Source: Opitutaceae bacterium
GTDB taxonomy: Bacteria > Verrucomicrobiota > Verrucomicrobiia > Opitutales > Opitutaceae
Length of the DNA: 64,000 nucleotides
Direction: 5' to 3'
Assembly: GCA_019455245.1 (NCBI GenBank)
Contig: JACFMR010000004.1
Location: forward strand, 62,001 to 126,000
A program made the translations under genes and the position numbers. Under the pieces are notes generated by a model. The model saw nothing but the letters and a program-made list of their open reading frames with translations, was not told where the DNA came from and searched no databases. Of the stretch, positions 37,941 through 46,881 are shown one piece after another (the first letter of the stretch is position 1; the number at the start of each line of letters is the position of its first letter).

Positions 37941-38831
37941 GTGTCCCTGACCCATTTTATCGGCAGCGAATTGGTGACGGTGCTGGGCGCGCTCAATGCC
38001 GCCCGGGTGCTCGGGCCGTGGCGGGGCCGGCGGCCGGAGGAAAAGCGGCGGCGCGCGAAGTTCGTGCCGGCGCTTTACGGCGACGATCACGCGCACGGGC
38101 ACCACGAACTGTGTCTGCTGTTGGAAGGCAGCTGCCTGTTCAGCCTCGATCACGCGGCGGCAGTGCTGACGGCGGGCGATCTGGTGGTCTGTCCCGCGGG
38201 CCGGCCGCACGCCGAGGCGTTTGTGCGGGCGGGCACCGGCTACCGGCTGGCGTGGTGGAGCCTGCACCCCGAAGAGCCCACGCTGCATGTCACGCGCTAC
38301 ACGCGGCGCGGCGGCTTTGCGCTGGATCACCGTATGAGCCTGGCGACGCTGCCGGCGGAGGCGCGGCAGCGGTTGGAGACGCTGCGTCAAATCGCGGCCA
38401 ACACGGTGGCGCCGGATGTGGACGTGATGCGCGAGGCCATGCTGACGCTGACGCTCGCGCTGTATCGCCGGATTTTGGACGGCGGCGAGAAGCAGCTCGA
38501 CACGCGCGCGCAGCTGGTGCGACGCGCGGCGGACTTTGTGCGATCGCACGCGCGCGAGCCGCTGACGCTCGCCGGCGTGGCGCGTGCGGTGCACGTGTCG
38601 CCGAATTACCTGACGGGGCTTTTTCGCACGGAAACCGGCACGTCGCTCGGACGGTTCATTCTGGCGGAGCGCATCGCCTGCGCGCAGCAGTTGCTGCGCC
38701 GGCCGGAGGCGAGTGTGAAGGCGGTGGCGCTCGAACTGGGCTTTGCGGATCCGTTCACGTTCAGTCGCGCGTTCAAGCGCGTGACCGGGCGTCCGCCGCG
38801 GGCCTGGCAATCGCAGCATCGACCCGATTAA
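37941..38831 (+). CDS. AraC-family transcriptional regulator
   Basis: 296 aa from the GTG at 37941 ('SLTHFIGSELVTVLGAL'); the frame is open long before this but no ATG fits. N-terminal cupin-like sensor domain ('HGHHELCLLLEGSCLFSL', 'AGDLVVCPAGRPHAEAF', about residues 50-100) and a C-terminal pair of helix-turn-helix motifs ('LAGVARAVHVSPNYLTGLF' about 215, 'ALELGFADPFTFSRAFKRV' about 265). Sensor domains of this type bind sugars. Probable target is the divergent Gfo/Idh gene and/or the downstream dioxygenase. Confidence 0.9.
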   Translation: MSLTHFIGSELVTVLGALNAARVLGPWRGRRPEEKRRRAKFVPALYGDDHAHGHHELCLLLEGSCLFSLDHAAAVLTAGDLVVCPAGRPHAEAFVRAGTGYRLAWWSLHPEEPTLHVTRYTRRGGFALDHRMSLATLPAEARQRLETLRQIAANTVAPDVDVMREAMLTLTLALYRRILDGGEKQLDTRAQLVRRAADFVRSHAREPLTLAGVARAVHVSPNYLTGLFRTETGTSLGRFILAERIACAQQLLRRPEASVKAVALELGFADPFTFSRAFKRVTGRPPRAWQSQHRPD

Positions 38832-38898
38832 TCATCCGCGTTGCGGGTTGACAACGGGGTTGGACGGCGGTCCACCCTCCCGTCCGTCAACCCAGTTC

Positions 38899-39795
38899 AT
38901 GGAACCAGAATTTCAACGTCCCTTTCCGGCGCTGACGCCGGCCCAACGCTATCATTTTGACGCTTTCGGCTATGTGGTCGTGCCCGGGGTGTTGAGCCCG
39001 GAGGAGTGCACGGCGATCCAGACGGCGATGCGCCGCGTGCGGGATAAAATCCGGGCCCGGCCCGCGGGTTATCAAACGCGACCGGGCGAACCCCGGTTTA
39101 TCAGCGACCAACCGCATCACGTGTTCATCGGCGACATGATGGAGTGCGATCCGCTCTTTGCCGCCTATGCGACGCATCCGCGGCTGGTCGGCATGGCCGA
39201 GGAAGTGATCGGCGGCGAGGCGCGGATCGTGGAGCTCAACGCGCACCTCAACACGCGCAGTCCGCAATACGTCGCGGGCGAGTTGCCCCGGTTTGATTTT
39301 CACAACGGCACCGACGTGCCGTTTTCCAGCCACACCAAGCACGGGCTGTATCACTGCAGTTTCGTGAAAACCCTGACCAATTTGACCGAGCTGGGACCGG
39401 ACGACGGCGGCACGGTGGTGATCGCCGGCAGCCACAAGATCGACCTGCCGGTCGAGGAACAGATTGCCCTCGCCTACGAGGATCGTTCGCTGATCCATCA
39501 GGTCGTGGCTCCTGCCGGTTCGACGCTGCTCTTTGCGGAGACGTTGATCCACGCCACCGGTCAGCTGCGCAGCGAGCGTGAACGTGCCATCATCATCACC
39601 GGCTATGGCAGCTCGCTGTTCCCCTACTGGGGCGGCGCGGAACTGACGCCCGGATTTGTGGCCAAAATTCCGGCCCGTCTGCACACCCTGTACTTTGGCA
39701 AGGCGCACTGGACGCGCGGTCCGCGCTACCGTCGCCTGACCGATCCGGTCGATGAATGCCCGTTCACGCTGGCCGATGGCTGGCACCCGGCTTGA
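38899..39795 (+). CDS. phytanoyl-CoA dioxygenase (PhyH) family protein
   Basis: 298 aa from the ATG at 38899. Fe(II)/2-oxoglutarate dioxygenase fold of the PhyH type: N-terminal 'FDAFGYVVVPGVLSPEECTA', central 'LGPDDGGTVVIAGSHKIDLP' (matching the '.NG.L..IPGSHK' block) and 'LIHATGQLRSERERAIIITGY' with the distal metal His and 2-oxoglutarate Arg. The proximal HxD pair is not obvious by eye. It requires oxygen, unlike much of the neighbouring metabolism. Small-molecule hydroxylation is expected; substrate unknown. Same strand as and 67 bp after the AraC gene. Confidence 0.8.
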   Translation: MEPEFQRPFPALTPAQRYHFDAFGYVVVPGVLSPEECTAIQTAMRRVRDKIRARPAGYQTRPGEPRFISDQPHHVFIGDMMECDPLFAAYATHPRLVGMAEEVIGGEARIVELNAHLNTRSPQYVAGELPRFDFHNGTDVPFSSHTKHGLYHCSFVKTLTNLTELGPDDGGTVVIAGSHKIDLPVEEQIALAYEDRSLIHQVVAPAGSTLLFAETLIHATGQLRSERERAIIITGYGSSLFPYWGGAELTPGFVAKIPARLHTLYFGKAHWTRGPRYRRLTDPVDECPFTLADGWHPA

Positions 39796-39801
39796 GGCCG
39801 G

Positions 39802-41580
39802 TCAGGAACCGGCGGCGGTGTGATTCGCCACCGCCTCGGCGGTGCGCAGGGCTCGGTCGTAAACGCGCAGGCTGTGCACGCAATCCGAGGCGATGCGCAA
39901 CTCCGCGGCGCCGTTGACGTCGCGCAGGTCGGGACTGAAACGGCCCCAGCCGAACTGCCGGTGTGAACCGCCGTCGCAGAATCTGCCGTCCACCACGAAA
40001 CTGATCAGGTGTGGCCCGGCGTCGACGATCACGGCGACATGATGACGCCGGTTCGTGGTCAGCAGGCCGGGATCGCAGGTCCAGCGGTTTTCCGTGCGGC
40101 CGTCGTTGAGGATGATTTCCACCGTGCCCAGCGTGGTCGACTGCAGGGCGAAGCCGTGGCCGTCGGTCCGGCGGTTGTCGAGCAGCACGCGCGGCGTGGT
40201 GAGATCGGACAACGTCACCGTCACGTCGAGCGTGAAGCCGGTGCGGAGGTTTTTCTGGCCGTAGTCGGGCCGGTTGATGTCACGCTCGGCGAATTCCGGC
40301 AGGCGCGGGGCGGGCACGTTCGCGGGCGGTGCATCAAGCCCGAGCAGCAGACCGTCGCGCACCGGACCGTTGACCGGATGAACGGCGGTGAGCTGGGCGA
40401 GAAAATCCGCCGGCACCGCGTGCACGCGGGCGATGTCCTTCTGTGTTTCGGTGATCCACACCTTGCCGTCCTGCTCGATCAGATCCGGATAACTCATGCG
40501 GATGAACGTGTCGTCATCGTAGAGAAACACCTCGGGCTGCGACCACGCGATGGTGCGGCCGTCGGGTCCGTCGACCTCCACGCCGCCGCACAGCCAGACC
40601 GGGTTGCGGTCGTCATACCACGTGCCGCCGTGGTGGTGGAACCAGTAGAGAAAACGGCCGTTGGCCAGCCGCCACACGAAGTTGGCTGCGCGCGGGTGTT
40701 TCATGCGCCGTCCGTCGGCGTAGGTTTGGTAGCGCGGGGTTGACCAGGTGTGACCGCCGTCGCGGCTGGTCGCGCAAACCGGATGGCCGTCGGTGCTGCG
40801 GTAAACGACGTAAAACGATCCGTCGCTCAAAACCACGTAGCTCTGCTCCTCGGCGATCGGACCGCCGCCGGGCGGTGTGCGCAAACCGCGGTCGCCATCG
40901 GGCAGGGTTTCCCAAGTGATGCGTGCCGGATCCGGTTCGGTCAGGAGATTGGCGCTGTGCAGCAGCACGCCTTCGGAGGACGTGAAGAAGCCTTCGCCGA
41001 AGCCGCCGACCTTGTGCAGCGAGGCGTAGGCGGCGCCCTGATGGATGAAGGGCCGGCCCACGTTCCAGAAGTAGCGCAGCTTGCCGCCGTCCGCGTTGTG
41101 GCGGTCGATCTCGAACTCGCGCACGGGAATCGGATACCGCGCGCGCGACCAGCTGCGGCCGTGGTCGTCGCTGTATTTGCAGACGTAGTAACCGATCGAA
41201 TCGACGCGCGTGCACCAACCGTCCGGGTAGGCCGGGCGGTCGGCCTGCACGCGGCGGAGGTTGTCGGTGTTGTGATTGTAGAAAATGTAGATGCGACCGG
41301 ACGGCACCTTGAGCATCACCGCGTAGGAGGCCTCGGGCCCGGTGGAGGGTTCGACATCGACCGGCGCCGACCAGGTGCGGCCTTGGTCGGTGCTGCGCAT
41401 CGTGACCACGTGCTGACCGGTGTTGCCCTCATGACCGGGACCGGTGGTGACGGCGCAGAGCCAGGCGCCGTCGTCGGTCTGCACCACATAGGGTTGGTCG
41501 CTGTAAAATTCGGTGGGGATCTCGCGTCCGTTGCTGATGTGCCGCCAGTCGGGCACGCCCGGGGTGGGGGTGGAGCTCAT
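39802..41580 (-). CDS. BNR/sialidase-like beta-propeller with C-terminal LamG-like domain
   Basis: 592 aa from the ATG at 41580, with no signal peptide. Asp-boxes (SxDxGxxW) are visible in 'STDQGRTWS', 'SDDHGRSWS' and 'SRDGGHTWS'. These define a six-bladed sialidase-type propeller of about 400 residues, followed by a jelly-roll/LamG-like domain ('TVEIILNDGRTENRWTCD', 'HVAVIVDAGPHLISFVVDGR'). Such proteins are often annotated as exo-sialidases, but the catalytic Arg triad cannot be confirmed by eye and many bind or act on other glycans. It ends 6 bp from the convergent PhyH gene and is divergent from the DegT gene. Confidence 0.75.
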   Translation of the reverse strand: MSSTPTPGVPDWRHISNGREIPTEFYSDQPYVVQTDDGAWLCAVTTGPGHEGNTGQHVVTMRSTDQGRTWSAPVDVEPSTGPEASYAVMLKVPSGRIYIFYNHNTDNLRRVQADRPAYPDGWCTRVDSIGYYVCKYSDDHGRSWSRARYPIPVREFEIDRHNADGGKLRYFWNVGRPFIHQGAAYASLHKVGGFGEGFFTSSEGVLLHSANLLTEPDPARITWETLPDGDRGLRTPPGGGPIAEEQSYVVLSDGSFYVVYRSTDGHPVCATSRDGGHTWSTPRYQTYADGRRMKHPRAANFVWRLANGRFLYWFHHHGGTWYDDRNPVWLCGGVEVDGPDGRTIAWSQPEVFLYDDDTFIRMSYPDLIEQDGKVWITETQKDIARVHAVPADFLAQLTAVHPVNGPVRDGLLLGLDAPPANVPAPRLPEFAERDINRPDYGQKNLRTGFTLDVTVTLSDLTTPRVLLDNRRTDGHGFALQSTTLGTVEIILNDGRTENRWTCDPGLLTTNRRHHVAVIVDAGPHLISFVVDGRFCDGGSHRQFGWGRFSPDLRDVNGAAELRIASDCVHSLRVYDRALRTAEAVANHTAAGS

Positions 41581-41701
41581 TGCGGTGGCAGGTTGGCCGG
41601 GTGGTTTGGCCCGCGCAAGCAAGGCGCAGCGGAAAAATTGACATGGCTTGGTAAGGCCGGCCATTCCCGGCGAGCGGTCGAACTGTTACACTGACCGCAT
41701 C

Positions 41702-43027
41702 ATGAGCAACGTGATCGCCCCCTCCGCCTCCAAGCTCGCCCTGCTGGGCGGCACCCCCGTCGGTGAAGTCATCTGGTCGCGATTCCCGCAGTTTTCGGAA
41801 CGCGCCATCGCGCGCGTGGCCGAGGTGCTGCGCGCCGGCAAGGCCGTGGGGCTCGGGCGGTTTCACTCCCCGGAGATCGAGGAGGCCGAGCTGACGATCT
41901 CGCGCTACCACGGCGGTCGCGAGGTGTTGGCCGTGGGTTCGGGTCACGCCGCGCTGCAATGCGCGCTGGCCGGTCTGGAAATCTGCAACGGCGACGAGGT
42001 CATCACCACGCCCTACACGTGGGGCGCGTCGGTTTCCTGCATCCTGCACCAGAACGCCATTCCGGTGTTCGTGGATGTCGAGGCCGACACCGGGCTGATC
42101 GATCCCGCGCAGATCGAGGCGGCCATCACCCCGCGCACGAAGGCCATCCTCGCGGTGCACATTTTCGGTCAGCCGGCCAACCTGCAAAAGCTGCGCGCGA
42201 TCGCCGACCGGCACGGGCTGGCGTTGATTGAGGACGGCAGCCAGGCGCACGGCGCCGAGATCGGCGGGGTGAAGGTCGGCAACGTCGGCGATGCGGCCGG
42301 CTTTTCCTGCATGGGCGGCAAGGTGCTGCCGACGACCGAGGCCGGCTATCTGGTCACGCCGAGCAAGAACGTGTTTTGGAAGGCCGCGATGATCGGGCAG
42401 CACATGGGCCGCTCGCCGGAAAAGGATTTTCCGGATGAACTGCGTCCGTGGGTCGACTCGCTGGTTTACACGCACCGCATTACGCCGCTCAACGCCGTGC
42501 TGCTGACGGAGCAGTTCGGTCAGGTCGACGGCTGGGTGGCCGAGCGCCGCCGGCACGCGGACCTGTTCCGAAACAAGATCGCCGGCGCGCAATTCGTCCG
42601 GTTGCCCGATTACGCGCCCGACGCGAAGCCGGTCTATCACCTGCTGACGATGAACTTTGACGCGGCGGCGGCCGGGGTGTCGCGCGACACCTTCGCCGCG
42701 GCGCTCAAGGCCGAGGGCATGCTGGCGTTCGGCTACGTGCCGGCGCCGATTCCGGATTGGAAGCGGCTGCACTGGCAGGGTTACGAAGGGCCGCGCGTCA
42801 ACTGGTTGCAGGCGCTGGAAAAGGCCGGCGTCGATTACCGCGGCCTGGCACTGCCCAACTGCCGGCACCGCGTGGCGAACTCGATCGAAACGCGTTTTGA
42901 CTTCATCGACCCGCAGGACGAAATGGTCGGCCGCATGGTGGAGATCATCCTCAAGGTGGAGGCCAACATCGACGCGCTGCGCGCACACGAGCGCAACGCC
43001 GGCCCGGCCGCGCCGGCCAAGCGCTGA
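41702..43027 (+). CDS. DegT/DnrJ/EryC1/StrS-family aminotransferase
   Basis: 441 aa. 'VLAVGSGHAALQCALAGL' and 'NGDEVITTPYTWGASVSCIL' (PLP phosphate/aromatic region, about 85-115), 'ALIEDGSQAHGAEIGG' (Asp/Gln, about 180-190) and the PLP-Lys segment 'FSCMGGKVLPTTEAGYL' (about 205) define the sugar/cyclitol aminotransferase family. These enzymes aminate a keto-sugar or keto-cyclitol. The stop overlaps the ATG of the ceramidase-like gene (TGATG), indicating coupling. Presence beside a dehydrogenase and sugar kinase suggests amino-sugar or aminocyclitol chemistry; direction (biosynthetic or catabolic) is unknown. Confidence 0.9.
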   Translation: MSNVIAPSASKLALLGGTPVGEVIWSRFPQFSERAIARVAEVLRAGKAVGLGRFHSPEIEEAELTISRYHGGREVLAVGSGHAALQCALAGLEICNGDEVITTPYTWGASVSCILHQNAIPVFVDVEADTGLIDPAQIEAAITPRTKAILAVHIFGQPANLQKLRAIADRHGLALIEDGSQAHGAEIGGVKVGNVGDAAGFSCMGGKVLPTTEAGYLVTPSKNVFWKAAMIGQHMGRSPEKDFPDELRPWVDSLVYTHRITPLNAVLLTEQFGQVDGWVAERRRHADLFRNKIAGAQFVRLPDYAPDAKPVYHLLTMNFDAAAAGVSRDTFAAALKAEGMLAFGYVPAPIPDWKRLHWQGYEGPRVNWLQALEKAGVDYRGLALPNCRHRVANSIETRFDFIDPQDEMVGRMVEIILKVEANIDALRAHERNAGPAAPAKR

Positions 43028-44388
43028 TGCAAGCGGGCTTCGGCAAGAGCGACATCACCCCGCGGCTGGGCGTGCAGCTCGCCGGCTACGGGCCGTATCG
43101 CAACCGCGCGGTGCGCGAAATCGTGGCGCCGTTGCACGCACGGGCGATGGCGCTGGTGGACGGCCGCAAGCGCGCGGTTCTGCTCAGTCTCGAATGCTGC
43201 GGCACACCGTGGCGGCTGGCGGCGAAAATCCGCGCAACAGTTGCGGCCCGCACCGGCTGCCGGCCGGAGGAGGTTTTTGTTTCCGCCACGCACACGCACA
43301 GCGCGCCGTCGATCCACGGAATGTTCGGCTGGGGCGAGGCGGACATGATGTATCTCGAAACCCTGCCGGTGCGTGCGGCGGAAGCGGCGGTGCAGGCGTG
43401 CGCCAACGTGACCGGGGTCGAGTGGCGCCACGCGCACGCTCCGTGCGAGGGCATCGCGGTCAACCGCGAGACCGACTCGGGTTTTGCGATGAACGCCAAC
43501 CTCGCCGAACGGCTCGATCCCGCCTGGCGACCGGCGCATCCCGATCAGACCGATCCGACGGTGCGCGTGCTCGCGGCCTACGCCCGCGGCAAGCTGCTCG
43601 GCGTGCTGCACCACTTTGGCTGCCATCCGGTCGTTTACGGCGAAAAAACCGCGGCGATCCACGGCGACTACGCCGGCATGGCCTGCCTGCGTTTGGAGAA
43701 AAGGCATCCCGGTGCGGTCGCGATTTTCCTGCCCGGCGCACTGGGCGACATCAACCCGAAGCTCAACCACCGCGTGCCGCGCGAATCGCGTTTGGCGTTG
43801 CGCGCGATCGCGCAGCAATACGCCGCGGCGGTGACGCAGGCCTTGCGCGCGGCCGCACCGGTGGCGGTGCCGACTTTCAACGCGCTCCGGCGCGAGGTGA
43901 CGTTTACGCGCAAACCGTGGACGCGCCGCGCGGTGGAGCGGCGGGTCGCGCGGTTGGAAAAGCTGTTCGCCACGCCCGGCATCAACGACAATCCCTTTGC
44001 CGGCGGATCGCCGCCGCTGATGACCAACGGCATGGAGCTGGCGCGGCTGCAGGGGCTGCGGCAGGTGTTGACGGAGTTCCGCGGCCAGCGCGCACCGAAT
44101 CCGCCGATCAACCTGCACGGGCTGCGGCTCGGGCCGGTACTGCTGCTCGGCTGCGGGCTGGAGGTTTATCACAGTTTGCAGGCGCCGGTGCTGGCGGGCT
44201 CGCCGCATCCGCACACATGGGTGGTGAGTCTGGTGGGCGGCTGCGGTTACGCGCCCGACGCCGCGGCGCTGCGGCGCGCGGGTTACGCGGCGGATTTCGT
44301 GCCGCTGATCTGCGGCGAGCTGCCCTATGCCCGCGTGCACGCCGAGCTGCCGCGGGCCTTGGTGAAGCTGGCGCGGGACCTGGCCTGA
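43027..44388 (+). CDS. neutral/alkaline ceramidase-like protein
   Basis: 453 aa, no signal peptide. N-terminal 'GFGKSDITPRLGVQLAGYG' and 'VFVSATHTHSAPSIHG' (about residue 90) are hallmarks of the neutral ceramidase N-terminal domain, with zinc-binding His. 'VLHHFGCHPVVYGEKTAAIHGDYAG' adds further His, and 'IFLPGALGDINPKL' resembles the conserved 'CGDVSPN' region. The C-terminal immunoglobulin-like domain of true ceramidases is absent. In Verrucomicrobiota such proteins cluster with glycan genes and their substrates are not established. Co-translated with the DegT aminotransferase. A second relative lies at 58121-59437. Confidence 0.8.
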   Translation: MQAGFGKSDITPRLGVQLAGYGPYRNRAVREIVAPLHARAMALVDGRKRAVLLSLECCGTPWRLAAKIRATVAARTGCRPEEVFVSATHTHSAPSIHGMFGWGEADMMYLETLPVRAAEAAVQACANVTGVEWRHAHAPCEGIAVNRETDSGFAMNANLAERLDPAWRPAHPDQTDPTVRVLAAYARGKLLGVLHHFGCHPVVYGEKTAAIHGDYAGMACLRLEKRHPGAVAIFLPGALGDINPKLNHRVPRESRLALRAIAQQYAAAVTQALRAAAPVAVPTFNALRREVTFTRKPWTRRAVERRVARLEKLFATPGINDNPFAGGSPPLMTNGMELARLQGLRQVLTEFRGQRAPNPPINLHGLRLGPVLLLGCGLEVYHSLQAPVLAGSPHPHTWVVSLVGGCGYAPDAAALRRAGYAADFVPLICGELPYARVHAELPRALVKLARDLA

Positions 44389-44398
44389 TTGGTGCCGT

Positions 44399-45379
44399 TC
44401 AGGTTGTGCGCAGGTATTGCCGCGCGTGCAGGGCAGCGCCAACCGGCACGCTGGCGGAGCCGAGCTGGGCGGTGCGGATCTGCATGTGGCCGCGCATCAA
44501 GGCCGGCAGGCGCGACTCCACGCGCGGGGTGAGTTCCGCCACGAGCCACGGCAGTTGCGCGAGCCCGCCGCCGAGCACGAGCCGGGAGGGAGCGAGGAGC
44601 AGGCCAACATTGGCCACGGCATCAGCCAGGTGATTGAGAAACGCTTTGCCCTGTTCGCGCGCAAAGGCGTCACCGGGCCACGCGGCGAAGAGCAGGGCGG
44701 CGCGCCGACGCGGTTCGGCCTGCAGCAGCGTTTCCATCAAGGGCGTGCGTTCGGTGCGCGCGGCGATGGACTCGACGGCGCGTTCGCCCACGCCCCAGCC
44801 GGAGCAATACGCCTCGACGCAGCCGTGCTGGCCGCACGGGCATTGTGCGCCCGCCGGCACGATTTTCATGTGGCCGATCTCGCCTTCGCCCATCGGGCCG
44901 CTGGTGAGGATGCGGCCCTGCCAGATGATGCCGCCACCGACCCCACTGCCGAGCGTCATGTAAAACGTGAGGCCGTCCGGCGAACCCGCGCCGAGGTGCG
45001 CCTCGGCCAGGCCGGCGACGTTGCAATCGTTCTCCACAAAGACCGGGGCGCCGAGCGCCCCGCCGATCTGCGTGGCGGGATCGCGCGCCAAGGTATCCCA
45101 GCCCGGTTCGTGAAAATTGAACGCCGGCCGGTTGCGCGTGCGGTCGACCGGGCCGCCGAAGCCCCAGCCGATGGCGGCGGGGGCGCCTTGCACGCCCGCG
45201 GCGGCGAGCACGGTGCGGCCGAGGGTGATCAATTGGTTGACCGTATCTTGGGCGGTGGCGCCGGCGGGCCGGGCGGCCTCCTGCGTGGCGCGGACGTTGA
45301 GGTCGTGATCGAGCACGGTGGCGACCGCCTTGGTGCCGCCGGTTTCCAAGCCGAGATAAAATTCGGCGGCGCCGCTCAC
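44399..45379 (-). CDS. ROK-family sugar kinase
   Basis: 326 aa from a GTG at 45379 that overlaps the SIS gene stop (GTGA). The ATP phosphate motif is 'LGLETGGTKAVATVLD' (E in place of D, as in fructokinase-like ROK), 'GWGFGGPVDRTRNRP' follows, catalytic Asp is in 'VFVENDCNVAGLAEAHLG', and 'LGSGVGGGIIWQGRI' is present. The ROK zinc motif is 'CPCGQHGCVEAYCSG' (about residue 175). No DNA-binding domain, so a kinase rather than a repressor. Substrate likely a hexose or amino sugar. Last gene of the ADH-isomerase-SIS-ROK run and convergent with the ceramidase-like gene, 10 bp apart. Confidence 0.9.
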   Translation of the reverse strand: MSGAAEFYLGLETGGTKAVATVLDHDLNVRATQEAARPAGATAQDTVNQLITLGRTVLAAAGVQGAPAAIGWGFGGPVDRTRNRPAFNFHEPGWDTLARDPATQIGGALGAPVFVENDCNVAGLAEAHLGAGSPDGLTFYMTLGSGVGGGIIWQGRILTSGPMGEGEIGHMKIVPAGAQCPCGQHGCVEAYCSGWGVGERAVESIAARTERTPLMETLLQAEPRRRAALLFAAWPGDAFAREQGKAFLNHLADAVANVGLLLAPSRLVLGGGLAQLPWLVAELTPRVESRLPALMRGHMQIRTAQLGSASVPVGAALHARQYLRTT

Positions 45380-45960
45380 GGCCGTTTCCACTCGGTCAAC
45401 CCCATGTGGTCGTCGAGCCAGCAGTGCAGCAGCACCTGGTGCAGGCACTCGACCGCGCCGTAGGTGTGACCCGGCACGTAGAAATTCACGTCGCCGAGCG
45501 CCCGCGCGGGATTGTCCTCGCGGATGCCGGTCAGGGTCACGACCGCCATGGCCTTGGTCCGCGCGGCCTCGATGGCCTTGAGAATGTTGGGCGAGCGGCC
45601 GGAGCTGCTGATGGCCACGAGCAGATCGCCGCTTTGGCCGTGCCAGCCGATGGGCGCGGCGAAGGTTTGGTCGTAGCCGAGGTCGTTGCCGAGGGCGGTG
45701 AGGCTGGCGAGGTCGTTGAAAGCGAGCGCGCGGATGCCAGCGTTTTTCGCGCAATCGAGCGCCATGTGACTGGCCATGGTGGCGCTGGCGCCGTTGCCGA
45801 CGAAGTAGTGCACACGGCCGGCGGACTTGGCCGCGGCGGTGAGTTCCAGCCAGCGCTTGAAGCCCGCGGCGGGGCCGATTTCCGCGCCGGTGCGGTCGCG
45901 GACGCTGACGCGGGCGAGCAGTTCGGAGAGGGTGGTGCGGTAGGAATCGAAGTAGCTCAT
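45376..45960 (-). CDS. SIS-domain phosphosugar isomerase (GmhA-like)
   Basis: 194 aa single SIS domain: 'VHYFVGNGASATMASHMALDC' (about 50-70), 'NDLGYDQTFAAPI' and 'GDLLVAISSSGRSPNILKAIEAA' (about 110-132). Arrangement and length match the sedoheptulose-7-phosphate isomerase (GmhA)/DiaA class. 'CLHQVLLHCWLDDHMG' near the C-terminus gives the His usually involved in metal binding. It is fused translationally to the ROK kinase, so it may isomerise that kinase's phosphosugar product instead of serving heptose synthesis. Confidence 0.88.
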   Translation of the reverse strand: MSYFDSYRTTLSELLARVSVRDRTGAEIGPAAGFKRWLELTAAAKSAGRVHYFVGNGASATMASHMALDCAKNAGIRALAFNDLASLTALGNDLGYDQTFAAPIGWHGQSGDLLVAISSSGRSPNILKAIEAARTKAMAVVTLTGIREDNPARALGDVNFYVPGHTYGAVECLHQVLLHCWLDDHMGLTEWKRP

Positions 45961-46040
45961 GAGAGGGAAACGGAAGCAGGCTCACGCAAGGGCAAGCCCG
46001 TGGGCTTGGCCATGCAAAAAGCGCGGCGGGCGGGTCTGCT
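45961..46040. other. short intergenic region with CAAGCCC/GGGCTTG dyad
   Basis: Perfect 7-bp dyad CAAGCCC-GT-GGGCTTG at 45993-46008 between the TIM-barrel gene and the SIS gene; no T tract follows on the minus strand. It may mark an internal processing point in the operon. Confidence 0.4.
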
Positions 46041-46874
46041 TCAACGCGTGCGGAGCAGCTTACGCGCGCGTTGCACGCTGTGGCGCACGCAGTCGTCCTC
46101 CCGGGCGAGGATCTCGCGTGCAGAGGCGCCGGGGCGGGCCTCGACGGGGATTTCGAGGATCAGGCGGTCGAGCGAGCTGCGGTTGCGGATGACCTTGAGC
46201 ACGGCCGGCAGATCGATGCAGCCGTCGCCGAGCGCGACGCCGGTGATCTTTGCGCCGTAGTTGGTCTGCTCCAGCGCGTAATCCTTCACGTGGGTCGTGA
46301 ACGCGTGGGGAATCATCTTTTCGACGGCGGGCAACGGTTGCTCCAGCGTCAGCATGGGGTTGCCCACATCGAGGCAGATGCCAATCCACGGGCTGTCCAC
46401 GGCGCGGATGACCTGCAGCAGTTCGTCGGTCGTCAGGTCGCCGTGGTTTTCCACCGCGATCTTCACCCCGAGGTTGGCGGCGGCCGGGCGGATTTTCTTC
46501 AGGTTGGCGATGGCGCGGCGGATTTCCGCCGCCACGTTGGTGCGGGGATCGTGGCGATTGAAGCCGGCGAAGGTGCGCAGCACGGGCGAGCCGAGACGCA
46601 CGCAGATGTCGAGTTCACGGCGCAATTGCACCGGATCGAGCCCGATGGCGCCGTGTTCCAGAAACAGACCGGCCTCGGCGGCGGCGGCGCGGACCTCGGC
46701 GAGGTGGGTGCGGCTGCGCGAGGCCAGGTGCATCGGGTCGATCTGGAAGCCGTCGAGCCCGAGGGCGCGCGCCTTGGCGATGAAATCAAGCAAGGTGAGC
46801 CGTTTACGCGGCGAAAAATCCGGATGCGCGCCAAACGCGAGATGATAGCTGTAACTGTCGAGGCCGAGCAGCAT
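46041..46874 (-). CDS. sugar phosphate isomerase/epimerase (xylose isomerase-like TIM barrel)
   Basis: 277 aa. Metal ligands of the IolE/Hyi/epimerase family are seen: Glu in 'IAVENHGDLTTDEL' (about residue 143), Asp in 'GICLDVGNPM' (about 171), His in 'HVKDYALEQ' (about 198) and Glu in 'LILEIPVEA' (about 237). N-terminal 'MLLGLDSYSYHLAFG' fits the start of the barrel. Catalyses isomerisation or epimerisation of a ketose or inosose-type substrate. It begins 7 bp after the ADH stop in the same operon. Confidence 0.85.
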   Translation of the reverse strand: MLLGLDSYSYHLAFGAHPDFSPRKRLTLLDFIAKARALGLDGFQIDPMHLASRSRTHLAEVRAAAAEAGLFLEHGAIGLDPVQLRRELDICVRLGSPVLRTFAGFNRHDPRTNVAAEIRRAIANLKKIRPAAANLGVKIAVENHGDLTTDELLQVIRAVDSPWIGICLDVGNPMLTLEQPLPAVEKMIPHAFTTHVKDYALEQTNYGAKITGVALGDGCIDLPAVLKVIRNRSSLDRLILEIPVEARPGASAREILAREDDCVRHSVQRARKLLRTR

Positions 46875-46881
46875 GTTGCGG

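Noticed and set aside
39802..41580. Confident call of a true exo-sialidase
   Set aside because: Asp-boxes define only the propeller fold; the catalytic Arg triad and Tyr/Glu pair could not be verified by eye, so it is left as sialidase-like.
41638..41666. TTGACA at 41638 as a promoter for the DegT gene
   Set aside because: The hexamer is a perfect -35, but no -10-like sequence lies 16-18 bp downstream (CCATTC at the 17-bp position).
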